A DNA stretch of 64,000 nucleotides. Source: Thiocapsa bogorovii (GTDB lineage Bacteria > Pseudomonadota > Gammaproteobacteria > Chromatiales > Chromatiaceae). Made by a program: the position numbers and the translations under genes. The stretch is taken from positions 5,081,501-5,145,500 of the forward strand of contig NZ_CP089309.1 in NCBI RefSeq assembly GCF_021228795.1, read 5' to 3'. The notes below the pieces were generated by a model, which saw nothing but the letters and a program-made list of their open reading frames with translations, was not told where the DNA came from and ran no database searches. This document shows, piece after piece, positions 52,019 to 60,780 of this stretch; the first letter of the stretch is position 1; each line of letters opens with the position of its first letter.

Positions 52019-53215
52019 TCAGGCCGTTTCGTTTCGGGAGACCAGCCGGATCCAACTCGCCAGCCCGAGCTTTGCCGGCCCGAGCTTCGTTTGATAAAGC
52101 AGCCCGGCAATCAAGGCGGTGAAGGGAGCGACCGTGATGAGCCCGAAGCTACCGACCAGGATGTTGAGTGTCTCGGCGGCGACGAAGGGCGCGTTGAGGA
52201 TGTTCTCCGCCGGCAGGCCTTTGGCCATGAAGAGCAGGAACATGCAGATGTGACTGCTCGAATAGGCGAGCAGCAGCGTGGTCGTCATGGTACCGATGAC
52301 TGCGCGACCGACGCGCAGCCCCGACGCGATATGCTCCAACACGCCGATATCCGGTTGACTCAGCTTGATCTCCTCCATGCTTGCGGCGATGTCCATCGCC
52401 AAATCCATGACCGCGCCCGATGAGGCGATGAAGACACTGGCGATGAAGATATCGGTGAGTCGCAACTCGTAATAGCCCGAGTAGAGAAGCGACTCTGCGA
52501 AGGGGCGGATGGCGCCGTGCAGGTTGAATGCATGCGCGAACCAGACGGCGAGGCCGCAGGTCAGCAAGACGCCGAGCATGGATCCCGAAAAGGTCGCGAT
52601 GCCGCGTCTGGTCAGTCCGCCGACCGAGAAGGTCACGACGCCGGTCAAGACGGCGACCACAGCAAGACCGGTCGGGATCGGCGGATAGCCGAGGAGCAGA
52701 AGCGGGAAATAGAGCTTCCAGAGAACCAGTGCCGCAAAGACAAAGGAGAGTGCGGCCTTCAGTCCGGTGACCCCGGCAACTCCGATCAGCAGAGCCACGA
52801 AGCAGCCGATGAGCAGCAACTGCATCTGTAGTCGATAGTGACCGCGGGCCATGCCGTGGGCCGGCTGCCCGTCGAGGAGATCGTATTCGACCAGGATGAC
52901 CGAGCCCGTTTCGTAGAATTCGTCGAGTTCCAGCTTGCCGGTGAGCATGTTGGTGACGGCGATCTCCTCGCCTTTGGCCGGTCCGTCGAGCAATCGGACG
53001 GACAAGACCTGGGCCTCGGTCTTGATGATGAGGTTCGTGCGGACGCGACTGTTGTCGACGTCGACGATCAGTCCACGCGCATGAAGTCCGCGCTCGGCCG
53101 GCGGGCCTGGCGGTGCCAAATCCAGGTTGAACAGGAGGATGCAGACGACGGCGATGACCGCGGCAAAGAGCCATTCGCGACCTATTCTCGACACGGAGCG
53201 ATACCTCGAATACAA
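52019..53215 (-). CDS. YibE/F-family membrane protein
   Basis: 398 residues. One N-terminal membrane segment (LFAAVIAVVCILLFNL) is followed by a soluble part (VDVDNSRVRTNLIIKTEAQVLS, GEEIAVTNMLTGKLELDEFY) and about seven helices. The signature region ASSGAVMDLAMDIAASMEEI matches YibE/F, an uncharacterised family of probable transporters. It lies between alkaline phosphatase and pstS; 75 bp after the phosphatase stop, so it may belong to the phosphate regulon, though that is only context. Confidence 0.85.
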   Translation of the reverse strand: MYSRYRSVSRIGREWLFAAVIAVVCILLFNLDLAPPGPPAERGLHARGLIVDVDNSRVRTNLIIKTEAQVLSVRLLDGPAKGEEIAVTNMLTGKLELDEFYETGSVILVEYDLLDGQPAHGMARGHYRLQMQLLLIGCFVALLIGVAGVTGLKAALSFVFAALVLWKLYFPLLLLGYPPIPTGLAVVAVLTGVVTFSVGGLTRRGIATFSGSMLGVLLTCGLAVWFAHAFNLHGAIRPFAESLLYSGYYELRLTDIFIASVFIASSGAVMDLAMDIAASMEEIKLSQPDIGVLEHIASGLRVGRAVIGTMTTTLLLAYSSSHICMFLLFMAKGLPAENILNAPFVAAETLNILVGSFGLITVAPFTALIAGLLYQTKLGPAKLGLASWIRLVSRNETA

Positions 53216-53290
53216 GGATCTGAAACACGAAAAAGGCGCCGCGAAGGCGGCGCCGGGGCGCGGCGGGTTCGATCTAACCCGTCGTTGCGA

Positions 53291-54859
53291 TCAAGGGCAT
53301 GTTTTCGTGACCGGCATCTCGGGCAAACGCATGATCTTGGCGAGGCGCTTGGCGATGTCCGTGTTGTCGTAGAAGCCCGCCAAGCGCTCGGCAGCCCATC
53401 CCTGTGCGTACAGGGGTACGGGTACGCCGGTGTGGGAGTAGGACGTCCAGCCGATGCTGGCGCGCTCGTTGAGCAGATGGGTGATGGTGACGATGACCGG
53501 CTCGTAGCCGCCGTAGAGGAGCTTGTTCTCGTCCGTGCTGTTGTCATCGGCGCCGCACATGGACTTGTCATAGGCGTCTTCGAGCTTCTCCTTCTGATAG
53601 GTGTTCAGATCTGCCCAATCGAGGCCGAAGACATCGGCGATGAGTCCGAGCATGACCGTATCCTGCTCGAGGTTGTTCGATGCCTGCCAGCCGTCGCCCG
53701 CGCAGATGCTCTCGCTGTTGGCGGCCTTGTGCTCGGCCCATTGGTTCGCTTGGAAGTGCTCGTAGCTGTTCTTCTGACCGAGCAAACGATCGTAATAGGC
53801 CGTATAGGCGGTCGTCGCATGGCCGACGGTCATGCCGCCGGTCTCGTGATCGCCCGTGACGACGATGAGGGTTTCGTTCGGATGCCGGCTGGCGAACTCG
53901 ATGGCGACCCCGACCGCGGCGTCGAAATCCAAGATGTCGCCGATATTGGCGACCGCGTCGTTCGCATGGCCGGCCCAGTCGATCTTGCCGCCTTCGACCA
54001 TCAGGAAGAAGCCTTTGCGGGCCGAGCCGCGCTCCTTGTCCCAGCGTTTCTTCGGGCGATCTTCGAGATTGGCGATCGCGACCTCGACCATCTCCTTCAG
54101 CGAGAGATTGCCCTCCGGGCGGTCGATGGCGTACGGCATGGCAGAGCTGCGATCGAGTGTGGGGTTGATCGCGACCACCTTGTCCATCGGTTGAGTCTTG
54201 AGCGACAAGATGGACGAGCGGTCGTTGAGGACCGTGTAGCCGTTGGCGCTCAGCAGATTCCAAATATTATTGTCGGTATCGCCCGAGCGCGCTGGTCCCT
54301 CCGGTGCGACCAAACCGCCGCCGCCGAAAAACTCGTACCCGCTCTCGGCCAGCTGAGTCGCGATGTTGTTCATCAAGCCGCGATTCGTCACGCTGGCGTA
54401 ATAGGTGGCCGGTGTTGCGTGATTCAGAGAGACGCTGCTGATCACCCCGACCTTCCTGCCGCTTTCGTGGGCGAGCTCGGCGATGCTCTTGTAACAGACC
54501 GATTGCGTCTCGGGGTCCATGTTGATCACGCCGCTCTTGGTCTTGAGCCCACTCGCGAAGGCCGTCGCCGAGGATGCCGAGTCCGTCATCAAGGCGTAGG
54601 CATCATAGGTCGTCTGCATGCCCGCAACGGGCATTTTGGTCATGTTGAGCCGGTTCTCTGGGCGCATGAGGTCTTCCGCGACCGTCGCCTCCCCGCCGTT
54701 GATGGTCGTCAAATAGGCCTCGGTGGCTTGGATCTGGGTATTCGACATGCCGTCGCCGAGGAAGAAGAACACATACTTCGGCAGCGCCGCGCTTGCCGAT
54801 GTCGCTGCTGCAAGCAACGCGGTGGCGGACAGACTGAGGATCAGATGTCGGTGTTTCAC
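53291..54859 (-). CDS. phoA: alkaline phosphatase (PhoA family)
   Basis: 522 residues, somewhat longer than E. coli PhoA. The signal peptide ends at ATSASA (about residue 24). The metal site starts with FFFLGDGMSN (Asp36) and the catalytic serine is Ser94 in MTDSASSATAFASG. Further metal ligands appear in VEGGKIDWAGHAND and VTGDHETGGM. It releases phosphate from organic monoesters in the periplasm. A single TTGTCAC lies on the coding strand about 135 bp upstream, but no phased partner was seen, so PHO control is not shown directly. Confidence 0.92.
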   Translation of the reverse strand: MKHRHLILSLSATALLAAATSASAALPKYVFFFLGDGMSNTQIQATEAYLTTINGGEATVAEDLMRPENRLNMTKMPVAGMQTTYDAYALMTDSASSATAFASGLKTKSGVINMDPETQSVCYKSIAELAHESGRKVGVISSVSLNHATPATYYASVTNRGLMNNIATQLAESGYEFFGGGGLVAPEGPARSGDTDNNIWNLLSANGYTVLNDRSSILSLKTQPMDKVVAINPTLDRSSAMPYAIDRPEGNLSLKEMVEVAIANLEDRPKKRWDKERGSARKGFFLMVEGGKIDWAGHANDAVANIGDILDFDAAVGVAIEFASRHPNETLIVVTGDHETGGMTVGHATTAYTAYYDRLLGQKNSYEHFQANQWAEHKAANSESICAGDGWQASNNLEQDTVMLGLIADVFGLDWADLNTYQKEKLEDAYDKSMCGADDNSTDENKLLYGGYEPVIVTITHLLNERASIGWTSYSHTGVPVPLYAQGWAAERLAGFYDNTDIAKRLAKIMRLPEMPVTKTCP

Positions 54860-54999
54860 TTGCCTTCTCTCTACTTCTCGTCATAGTTGGCCCTGGATGG
54901 ACGGGGCCGGCGGACCGTTCCGGGGGCGACCGAGGTGTCTGGCGCTTCCCGAATGGCACGGAGCAATCTACAGAAAGACCCTTACTTTCTTGTGACAAT

Positions 55000-57900
55000 A
55001 TGCCGAACATTCTGCGACATCTGCTGCTGCTTCTCTTGATCCTGTCGGCGCCCTTGCGGGCGCAGATCGATGCCGTTGCGGAGGATTCCGGGCCGCTCGG
55101 CTCCGGACCCAGTTCCTCACCGAACATCCCCGCGGCGTTGCAGCCTTGGATCCCCTGGGTTCTGGAAGGCGGTCCCGAAGGGCAGGATCAACGCGACTGT
55201 CCGATTGATCCGGCCGACGGCGCACGCCTCTGCGCCTGGCCCGGGCGGCTGGAGCTGGCGCTGAGCGGCGCGGGCGGGATCTTCGCGCAGGTCTGGGAGG
55301 TCTTTGCCGAGTCCGCGGTTCCGCTGCCGGGCGGCGCGGATGCCTGGCCGCTCGGAGTCGAGGTCGACGGGGCCGCAGTCGCAGTAGTCCAGCGTGACGG
55401 CCGGCCAACGGCGACACTCGCGACCGGGATCCACCGCGTCACCGGACGCTTCGTCTGGGACCGTCCGCCGGACGCGCTCCTGATCCCGCCCATGGTCGGG
55501 CTGGTCGAATTGGTGCGCGACGGCCGCGCGGTGCCGACGCCGCGATTGGACCGGACCAACCGTCTCTGGCTCGGTGACCCCGCGGGGTCCGAGACCGAGC
55601 GCTCGGGCGATCGTCTGAGCCTGGAGGTCTATCGGCGCATCCAAGACAGTCTGCCGCTCGAGGTCCTGACCCGGCTTCGGCTCGAGGTGTCCGGCGGTGC
55701 GCGCGAGGTGCGGCTGGGCCCCGTGCTGTTGCCCGGCGGGATCCCGTTGCGGATCGACAGCCCCTTGCCGGCACGAATCGAAGAGGACGGGATGCTGCGG
55801 GTGCAGGTCCGCCCCGGGCGCTGGGTGGTCGATGTCATGGCTCATCACCAGGGCGACGTGTCCGAGCTGTCGCGTCCCGAGACCGGCGCACCCTGGCCGG
55901 AGCGCGAGATCTGGGCCTTCGCCGCGGAGCCCGCGCTGCGGCGGGTCGAGCCCTCCGGTCTCGATGCGGTGGATCCGCGCCAAACCGGGATCCCCGAGGA
56001 GTGGTCGCGCCTGCCGGTCTATCGGGCTGAGCCGGGCGCGGTTCTGCGCCTGGCCGAGCAGGCCCGCGGGGATCCGGATCCGGGACGGGACCGTCTGCGC
56101 CTAGATCGCGAGCTTTGGCTCGACTTCGACGGCAAGGGCTACAGCGTGCAGGATCGCATCGGCGGTCAGTTGTCGCGCGGGTGGCGCTTGGACGCCGGCC
56201 CGGCACTCGCGCTGGGCGCCGTGACCCTCGACGGCCGTCCCGTGCTGATCACGCGTCTGAACGACACGGCGTCGCCAGGGGTGGAGGTGAGACGGGGCAT
56301 CCTGGATGTGGTCGCCGATGCTCGGCTCGAGTCGGCACCGGGACGCGTTCCGGCTTCCGGCTGGGCGACCGAATTCGAGAACGTCGCTGCACGGCTCTAT
56401 CTCCCGCCGGGCTGGGATCTCTTGACCGTTCAAGGCGTCGACAACCTGCCGAGCACCTGGGTCGGTCGCTGGAGCTTGTTGGATCTCTTTCTGGTGCTGA
56501 TCACGACACTGGGTATCGGCCGCATCTGGGGTTGGGGTTGGGCGTTGCTTGCCCTGCTGACGCTGGGTCTGACGTGGCAGGCTCCGGGTGCGCCGCGACT
56601 GATCTGGCTGCACCTGCTCGCCGCGGCGGCCTTGCTTCGGTTGATCCCGGACGCGCCTGTGCGGACCGGTCTTCGGCGCCTGCGAAGCCTGGTAACGCTC
56701 TATTTCCGATTGGCGTTGTTGGGGCTTGTGGTGATCGGCCTTCCGTTCCTGGTGACCGAGGTCCGGGACGGGCTCTTTCCGCATCTGGAACGCTCCTGGG
56801 CGGCGTTGGGCGACGCGGGATCGAGCACACGGACGACCGCCGCACCCCCGCCGGCGTTCGAGCTGGGACGCGCGATGGACACCGAGGCGATGTCGAAACG
56901 TGAGGGTCTATCCGGTGCCCTGTCCGAGCCCGCCGCCTCGATTCCCGAACCTATCGACCTCATGGATCCCGATGCGCGTCTACAGACCGGAGCCGGCATC
57001 CCGGACTGGCGCTGGAACAGTGTCGATCTGCGGTGGAGCGGTCCCGTCGGCGAGCGGGAATCGGCACGCCTTTGGTTGCTGAGCCCGACCTTGAACCTGG
57101 TGCTGTCGCTTCTCGGCTCCGTTCTCCTGGTGCTGCTCGGTCTGCGGCTGGCCGGGCTCGTCGGCGGTCGCGTGACCCACGGGGCGGGTCTGGCCCTGCT
57201 GGTTGCCGTGGGGCTGGGCACGGCGGTCGGTCCAGGACCCGTCTCGGCCGAGGATCTGCCGAGCCCCGAGTTGCTTCAGGAGCTTCGCACCCGTCTGCTC
57301 GCACCTCCGGACTGTCTGCCACACTGCGTCGATCTGCCCCTGGTGATCCTCGCGGCGACTCCGGATCGTCTGGTCCTGGATTTGACGATGGATGCCGCGG
57401 TCGCGGTCGCGGCACCCGTACCGGGCGGGGTAGGGGGCTGGCTGCCGACGGAGATCCGCGTGGACGGGGAGCCTTCGGACGGATTGCGCCAAGACGCTGC
57501 CGGTCGGCTCTTGCTGATGCTCCCCGCCGGCCGACACGCAGTCAGGCTCGCCGGCCCGCTGGCGAGCCGCGATCAGGTCGAGATCCCGCTGCCGATGCAG
57601 CCTCGGCTGATCCGGGCCACCGTCGATGGCTGGAGCCTCGAAGGGCTGGATTCCGGCGGACGCGCCGGCGCTCAGGTTCGCTTGGTCCGCCTCTCCGACA
57701 CCGGCGCCCCGCATGAGACCTCGCTTGCCCAGGGTGCGCTACCACCGCTGCTGCGCGTCGAGCGGACCCTGCGGATGGGCATCGATTGGCGTGTGGATAC
57801 CCGTGTGCGGCGTCTTTCGCCCGACGAGTTCCCGGTCTTGATCCCGGTGCCGTTGTTGCCGGGCGAGTCGGTGCAAACCCCCCGGGTCCAGGTCGAGGGT

Positions 57901-59145
57901 TCTGCGGTTCTCGCGGACCTGCCGGCCGGGCGCTCGGAGGTCACCTGGTCGTCGCGTCTGGAGCCGACCCGCGAGCTGCGCCTCGTCGCCGCCATAGATC
58001 CGCGCCTGAGCGAGGATTGGCGTCTCGACGTGGGACCGCTCTGGCATCTGGAGTACGAGGGTATCGCTCCGATCCACCGTCTGGGTCCGGCCGAGCGCTG
58101 GCTGCCCAACTGGCGACCCCTGCCTGGCGAGACCTTGGTCCTGACCCTGACCCGACCACTGGGCGTCCCGGGGCGAACCTTGACGATCGATCGCGTCGAC
58201 ACACGGGTCGAGCCTGGGCAACGCGGGACCCTTTCGACCCTAACCTTGGAGATCCGCAGCAGCCAAGGCGGAAGCCATGTCGTCCGGTTGCCGGACGCCG
58301 CCGAACCGATCGCCTTCAGCCTGGACGGCCGGAGCCTTCCGCTCCCCGATACGGCGCCGGAAGTCGAGCTGCCGCTGACGCCCGGATCGACCCGGGCCGA
58401 GCTGACCTGGCGCGAGCCGCAACCGCTCGGCCTCGGCTACCGGCCCAATCTGCCTGATCTGGGCAGCACGGCGGTCAACCTGAATCTCTCGCTGAGCCTG
58501 CCCGACGACCGTTGGGTCCTCTGGACTTGGGGGCCACGAATCGGTCCGGCCGTGCTTTTCTGGGGGATCCTTCTCGTTCTGATCGGGCTGGCCGCGGGCT
58601 TGGGTCGCAGTCGTCTGACGCCCCTGCGCATGCACGATTGGCTTCTGCTCGGCATCGGACTCATCCTGGCCGAGGTCTGGGTCGTGCTGCTGGTCATCGG
58701 CTGGCTCTTCGCGCTCGGCCTGCGGCATCGCTTGGACCCGCTTGCCCGTCCGGCCTGGCGCTTCAATCTGATTCAGACGGGGCTCGTGATCCTGACGCTC
58801 TTCGCCCTTGCGGGCCTCCTCGGCGCTGTCCAGCAAGGTCTGCTCGGGACACCCGAGATGCAGATCCGGGGCAACGGCTCGACCGCGACCGCGCTCAACT
58901 GGTATCAAGATCGCGGCGGGCCCGCGCTGCCCGATGTGTGGGTGCTCTCGGTGCCCATGTGGGTCTACCGCGCACTCATGCTCGGCTGGGCGCTCTGGCT
59001 CGCGATGCGGCTGCTGGACTGGCTGCGCTGGGGCTGGGAGGGACTGTCCAAGCCGCTGATCTGGCGCGAGACGGGGGCGTTCGAACGGAAGCGGCCGGCG
59101 GCGAAATCCACCCACGATGCGGAAGAGATGCGTCTGGATCTATGA
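55000..59145 (+). CDS. very large membrane protein of unknown function
   Basis: 1381 residues. A signal peptide (LRHLLLLLLILSAPLRAQ) is followed by a ~460-residue extracytoplasmic region rich in beta strands with many WxR/DGRP-type turns. Membrane helices come at about 490-600, then 695-750, then a second large beta-rich section (about 760-1170) and a cluster of helices at about 1180-1350. The two beta-rich sections share a style (LARLRLEV, PGRHAVRLAG) and may be an internal duplication. Gene order, not homology, is the only clue: the stop overlaps the start of the CrtA-like gene (ATGA). Confidence 0.78.
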   Translation: MPNILRHLLLLLLILSAPLRAQIDAVAEDSGPLGSGPSSSPNIPAALQPWIPWVLEGGPEGQDQRDCPIDPADGARLCAWPGRLELALSGAGGIFAQVWEVFAESAVPLPGGADAWPLGVEVDGAAVAVVQRDGRPTATLATGIHRVTGRFVWDRPPDALLIPPMVGLVELVRDGRAVPTPRLDRTNRLWLGDPAGSETERSGDRLSLEVYRRIQDSLPLEVLTRLRLEVSGGAREVRLGPVLLPGGIPLRIDSPLPARIEEDGMLRVQVRPGRWVVDVMAHHQGDVSELSRPETGAPWPEREIWAFAAEPALRRVEPSGLDAVDPRQTGIPEEWSRLPVYRAEPGAVLRLAEQARGDPDPGRDRLRLDRELWLDFDGKGYSVQDRIGGQLSRGWRLDAGPALALGAVTLDGRPVLITRLNDTASPGVEVRRGILDVVADARLESAPGRVPASGWATEFENVAARLYLPPGWDLLTVQGVDNLPSTWVGRWSLLDLFLVLITTLGIGRIWGWGWALLALLTLGLTWQAPGAPRLIWLHLLAAAALLRLIPDAPVRTGLRRLRSLVTLYFRLALLGLVVIGLPFLVTEVRDGLFPHLERSWAALGDAGSSTRTTAAPPPAFELGRAMDTEAMSKREGLSGALSEPAASIPEPIDLMDPDARLQTGAGIPDWRWNSVDLRWSGPVGERESARLWLLSPTLNLVLSLLGSVLLVLLGLRLAGLVGGRVTHGAGLALLVAVGLGTAVGPGPVSAEDLPSPELLQELRTRLLAPPDCLPHCVDLPLVILAATPDRLVLDLTMDAAVAVAAPVPGGVGGWLPTEIRVDGEPSDGLRQDAAGRLLLMLPAGRHAVRLAGPLASRDQVEIPLPMQPRLIRATVDGWSLEGLDSGGRAGAQVRLVRLSDTGAPHETSLAQGALPPLLRVERTLRMGIDWRVDTRVRRLSPDEFPVLIPVPLLPGESVQTPRVQVEGSAVLADLPAGRSEVTWSSRLEPTRELRLVAAIDPRLSEDWRLDVGPLWHLEYEGIAPIHRLGPAERWLPNWRPLPGETLVLTLTRPLGVPGRTLTIDRVDTRVEPGQRGTLSTLTLEIRSSQGGSHVVRLPDAAEPIAFSLDGRSLPLPDTAPEVELPLTPGSTRAELTWREPQPLGLGYRPNLPDLGSTAVNLNLSLSLPDDRWVLWTWGPRIGPAVLFWGILLVLIGLAAGLGRSRLTPLRMHDWLLLGIGLILAEVWVVLLVIGWLFALGLRHRLDPLARPAWRFNLIQTGLVILTLFALAGLLGAVQQGLLGTPEMQIRGNGSTATALNWYQDRGGPALPDVWVLSVPMWVYRALMLGWALWLAMRLLDWLRWGWEGLSKPLIWRETGAFERKRPAAKSTHDAEEMRLDL

Positions 59146-59894
59146 GCCAAGTCCTGTTCAGCTTCTTTCGCTATCCGATTCGGCAGGTTCCTGGCGCCCT
59201 GCTCCTGATGGGGTTTCAGCGCCTGCTCGCCGGCCGCGACAGGCCCGCCGGCGTTGTCCGGCTGATGGGCTGCGGCAGCGGTGACGGATTCTCGGTGGTT
59301 CCGGATCTGCGTGCCTATTGCCTGATGCGCGTACTCGCGAATCCGAACGACGAGGCACGTCTGCGCCGGAGCCGGTTCTACCGCGCGGTCGCCGAGTCGA
59401 GCAGCGATCAGCTTCACTTCTCGCTGGCGCCCCTTTCCGGGCGCGGAACCTGGGACGGCGAGGCCGTGTTCGACTATCGGGGGGCATCGTCGACGGACCG
59501 GCCGCTGGCGGTCCTGACCCACGCCCGGGTCACGCCGGGGCGGGCGATCGACTTTTGGCGGAGCGTCCCGGGAATCCGCAGCCAGTTGCGCGAGACCCCG
59601 GGCTGCCCCTATCACATCGGATTCGGGGAGGATCCGCTGCTGACGCTGGCGACATTCAGTGTCTGGGACGCTCCCGCGAGCATGCAGGCGTTCGCCTATC
59701 GGAACACCCCGCATCATCGCGCAGGCCGCGCGTCACGGCAGGAGGACTGGTTGAGCGAGTCGATGTTCGTACGCTTCGCCGTCGAGCGTGTCGAGGGCCA
59801 TCTCGAGCGTTATCCCCGCCTCGCGGCGATCCTGGGGTCGCGAGCGCGCCACCCGCAGCATCCCGACAGATCAGTGGAATCTCGGACACAGTGA
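59142..59894 (+). CDS. crtA: spheroidene-monooxygenase-like protein (CrtA family)
   Basis: 250 residues. The sequence follows CrtA along its length: VLFSFFRYPIRQ at the start, RLMGCGSGDGFSVVPDL, SLAPLSGRGTWDG, AVLTHARVTPGRAIDFWRSVP, GFGEDPLLTLATFSVWD and FVRFAVERV. CrtA inserts keto groups into carotenoids in anoxygenic phototrophs. No other carotenoid or photosynthesis gene is in the window, so the substrate is inferred. ATG at 59142 overlaps the stop of the large membrane protein, so the two are translationally coupled. Confidence 0.8.
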   Translation: MSQVLFSFFRYPIRQVPGALLLMGFQRLLAGRDRPAGVVRLMGCGSGDGFSVVPDLRAYCLMRVLANPNDEARLRRSRFYRAVAESSSDQLHFSLAPLSGRGTWDGEAVFDYRGASSTDRPLAVLTHARVTPGRAIDFWRSVPGIRSQLRETPGCPYHIGFGEDPLLTLATFSVWDAPASMQAFAYRNTPHHRAGRASRQEDWLSESMFVRFAVERVEGHLERYPRLAAILGSRARHPQHPDRSVESRTQ

Positions 59895-60010
59895 TATGAC
59901 GGTGGCGTGTCGGGCACGCTACGCTCTACCCAATCTACGAGTAGGGAGTTTTTTGAAATGGGTCAAGCGGATGTCTGGCACGGAAAACTCTAAAAATGCT
60001 TTTCAAATCC

Positions 60011-60096
60011 TAAAACGCGTCCACCACCGAGCATCTTGGGTCCGCTGAGCGCTATGCTCGCTGCAAGAGATCGAATATCGCTCGGGACGCGTTTTA
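60011..60096. repeat. ~85-bp palindromic repeat, variant (copy K)
   Basis: TAAAACGCGTCC pairs with GGACGCGTTTTA; 86 bp. The arm carries an extra A/T in place of C/G. It is preceded by an AT-rich CTAAAA segment and lies just past the 3' end of fabA. Confidence 0.75.
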
Positions 60097-60099
60097 GCC

Positions 60100-60615
60100 T
60101 TAGAAACCCTCGGTCGAGGTAAAGAGCCCCACCCGCAGATCTTTTGCCGTATAGATGGTGCGCCCATCCACCTGCACCACGCCGTCGCCGATGCCGAGCA
60201 CGAGCTTGCGCGAGATGACCCGTTTCATGTCGATGTGATAGGTGACCTTGCTCGCCGTCGGGAGGACCTGCCCGGTGAACTTGACCTCGCCGACGCCGAG
60301 CGCCCGGCCGTGTCCAGGGTTGCCGATCCAGGCGAGATAGAAGCCGACGAGCTGCCAGAGCGCGTCCAGGCCCAGACATCCGGGCATGACCGGGTCGCCG
60401 GGAAAATGGCACTGAAAAAACCAGAGATCGGGCTTGATGTCCAGCTCGGCGAGGATCTCGCCCTTACCGTTGGCGCCGCCGAAATCGGCGATACGCAGCA
60501 CCCGATCCATCATCAGCATGTTCGGCACGGGCAATTGGGCATTGCCCGGACCGAACATCTCGCCGTGTCCGCAGGCAAGCAGTGCGTCGCGGTCGAAGGA
60601 GGCTTCTTTCGTCAT
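60100..60615 (-). CDS. fabA: 3-hydroxydecanoyl-ACP dehydratase FabA
   Basis: 171 residues, the same length as E. coli FabA. The hot-dog active site has catalytic His70 ([11 protein letters not shown]) and Asp84 (GLDALWQL), at the same numbers as E. coli. It dehydrates and isomerises 3-hydroxydecanoyl-ACP, making the cis double bond needed for unsaturated fatty acids. ATG at 60615 gives [16 protein letters not shown]; the frame is open further upstream but loses character. Confidence 0.96.
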   Translation of the reverse strand: MTKEASFDRDALLACGHGEMFGPGNAQLPVPNMLMMDRVLRIADFGGANGKGEILAELDIKPDLWFFQCHFPGDPVMPGCLGLDALWQLVGFYLAWIGNPGHGRALGVGEVKFTGQVLPTASKVTYHIDMKRVISRKLVLGIGDGVVQVDGRTIYTAKDLRVGLFTSTEGF

Positions 60616-60660
60616 TAGGGGTGAGGTCCTGTGTGTCTTGCGGTTCCAGGGGTTAGAGAG

Positions 60661-60688
60661 CCTCCAGCCTCCAGCCACCTGCCTTCGG
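60661..60688. repeat. heptanucleotide repeat (CCTCCAG)
   Basis: CCTCCAG-CCTCCAG-CCACCTG-CCTTCGG. Two perfect and two diverged units of the same heptad as at 18236 and 40204. It lies between fabA and proS. Confidence 0.6.
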
Positions 60689-60780
60689 CTTCGTTCGAGG
60701 TGGCGGGGCGGTGGATTGCACGCGAGGCGTTCGGTGTTGCGTCGCTCGTGCATGAGCGCGAGGATCGCTGGCAGCTGAAA

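Noticed and set aside
52838-54886. 682-residue open frame opposite alkaline phosphatase
   Set aside because: Antisense shadow of phoA, with no independent start signal or domain.
54992-54998. PHO box upstream of alkaline phosphatase
   Set aside because: One TTGTCAC on the coding strand without a phased partner.
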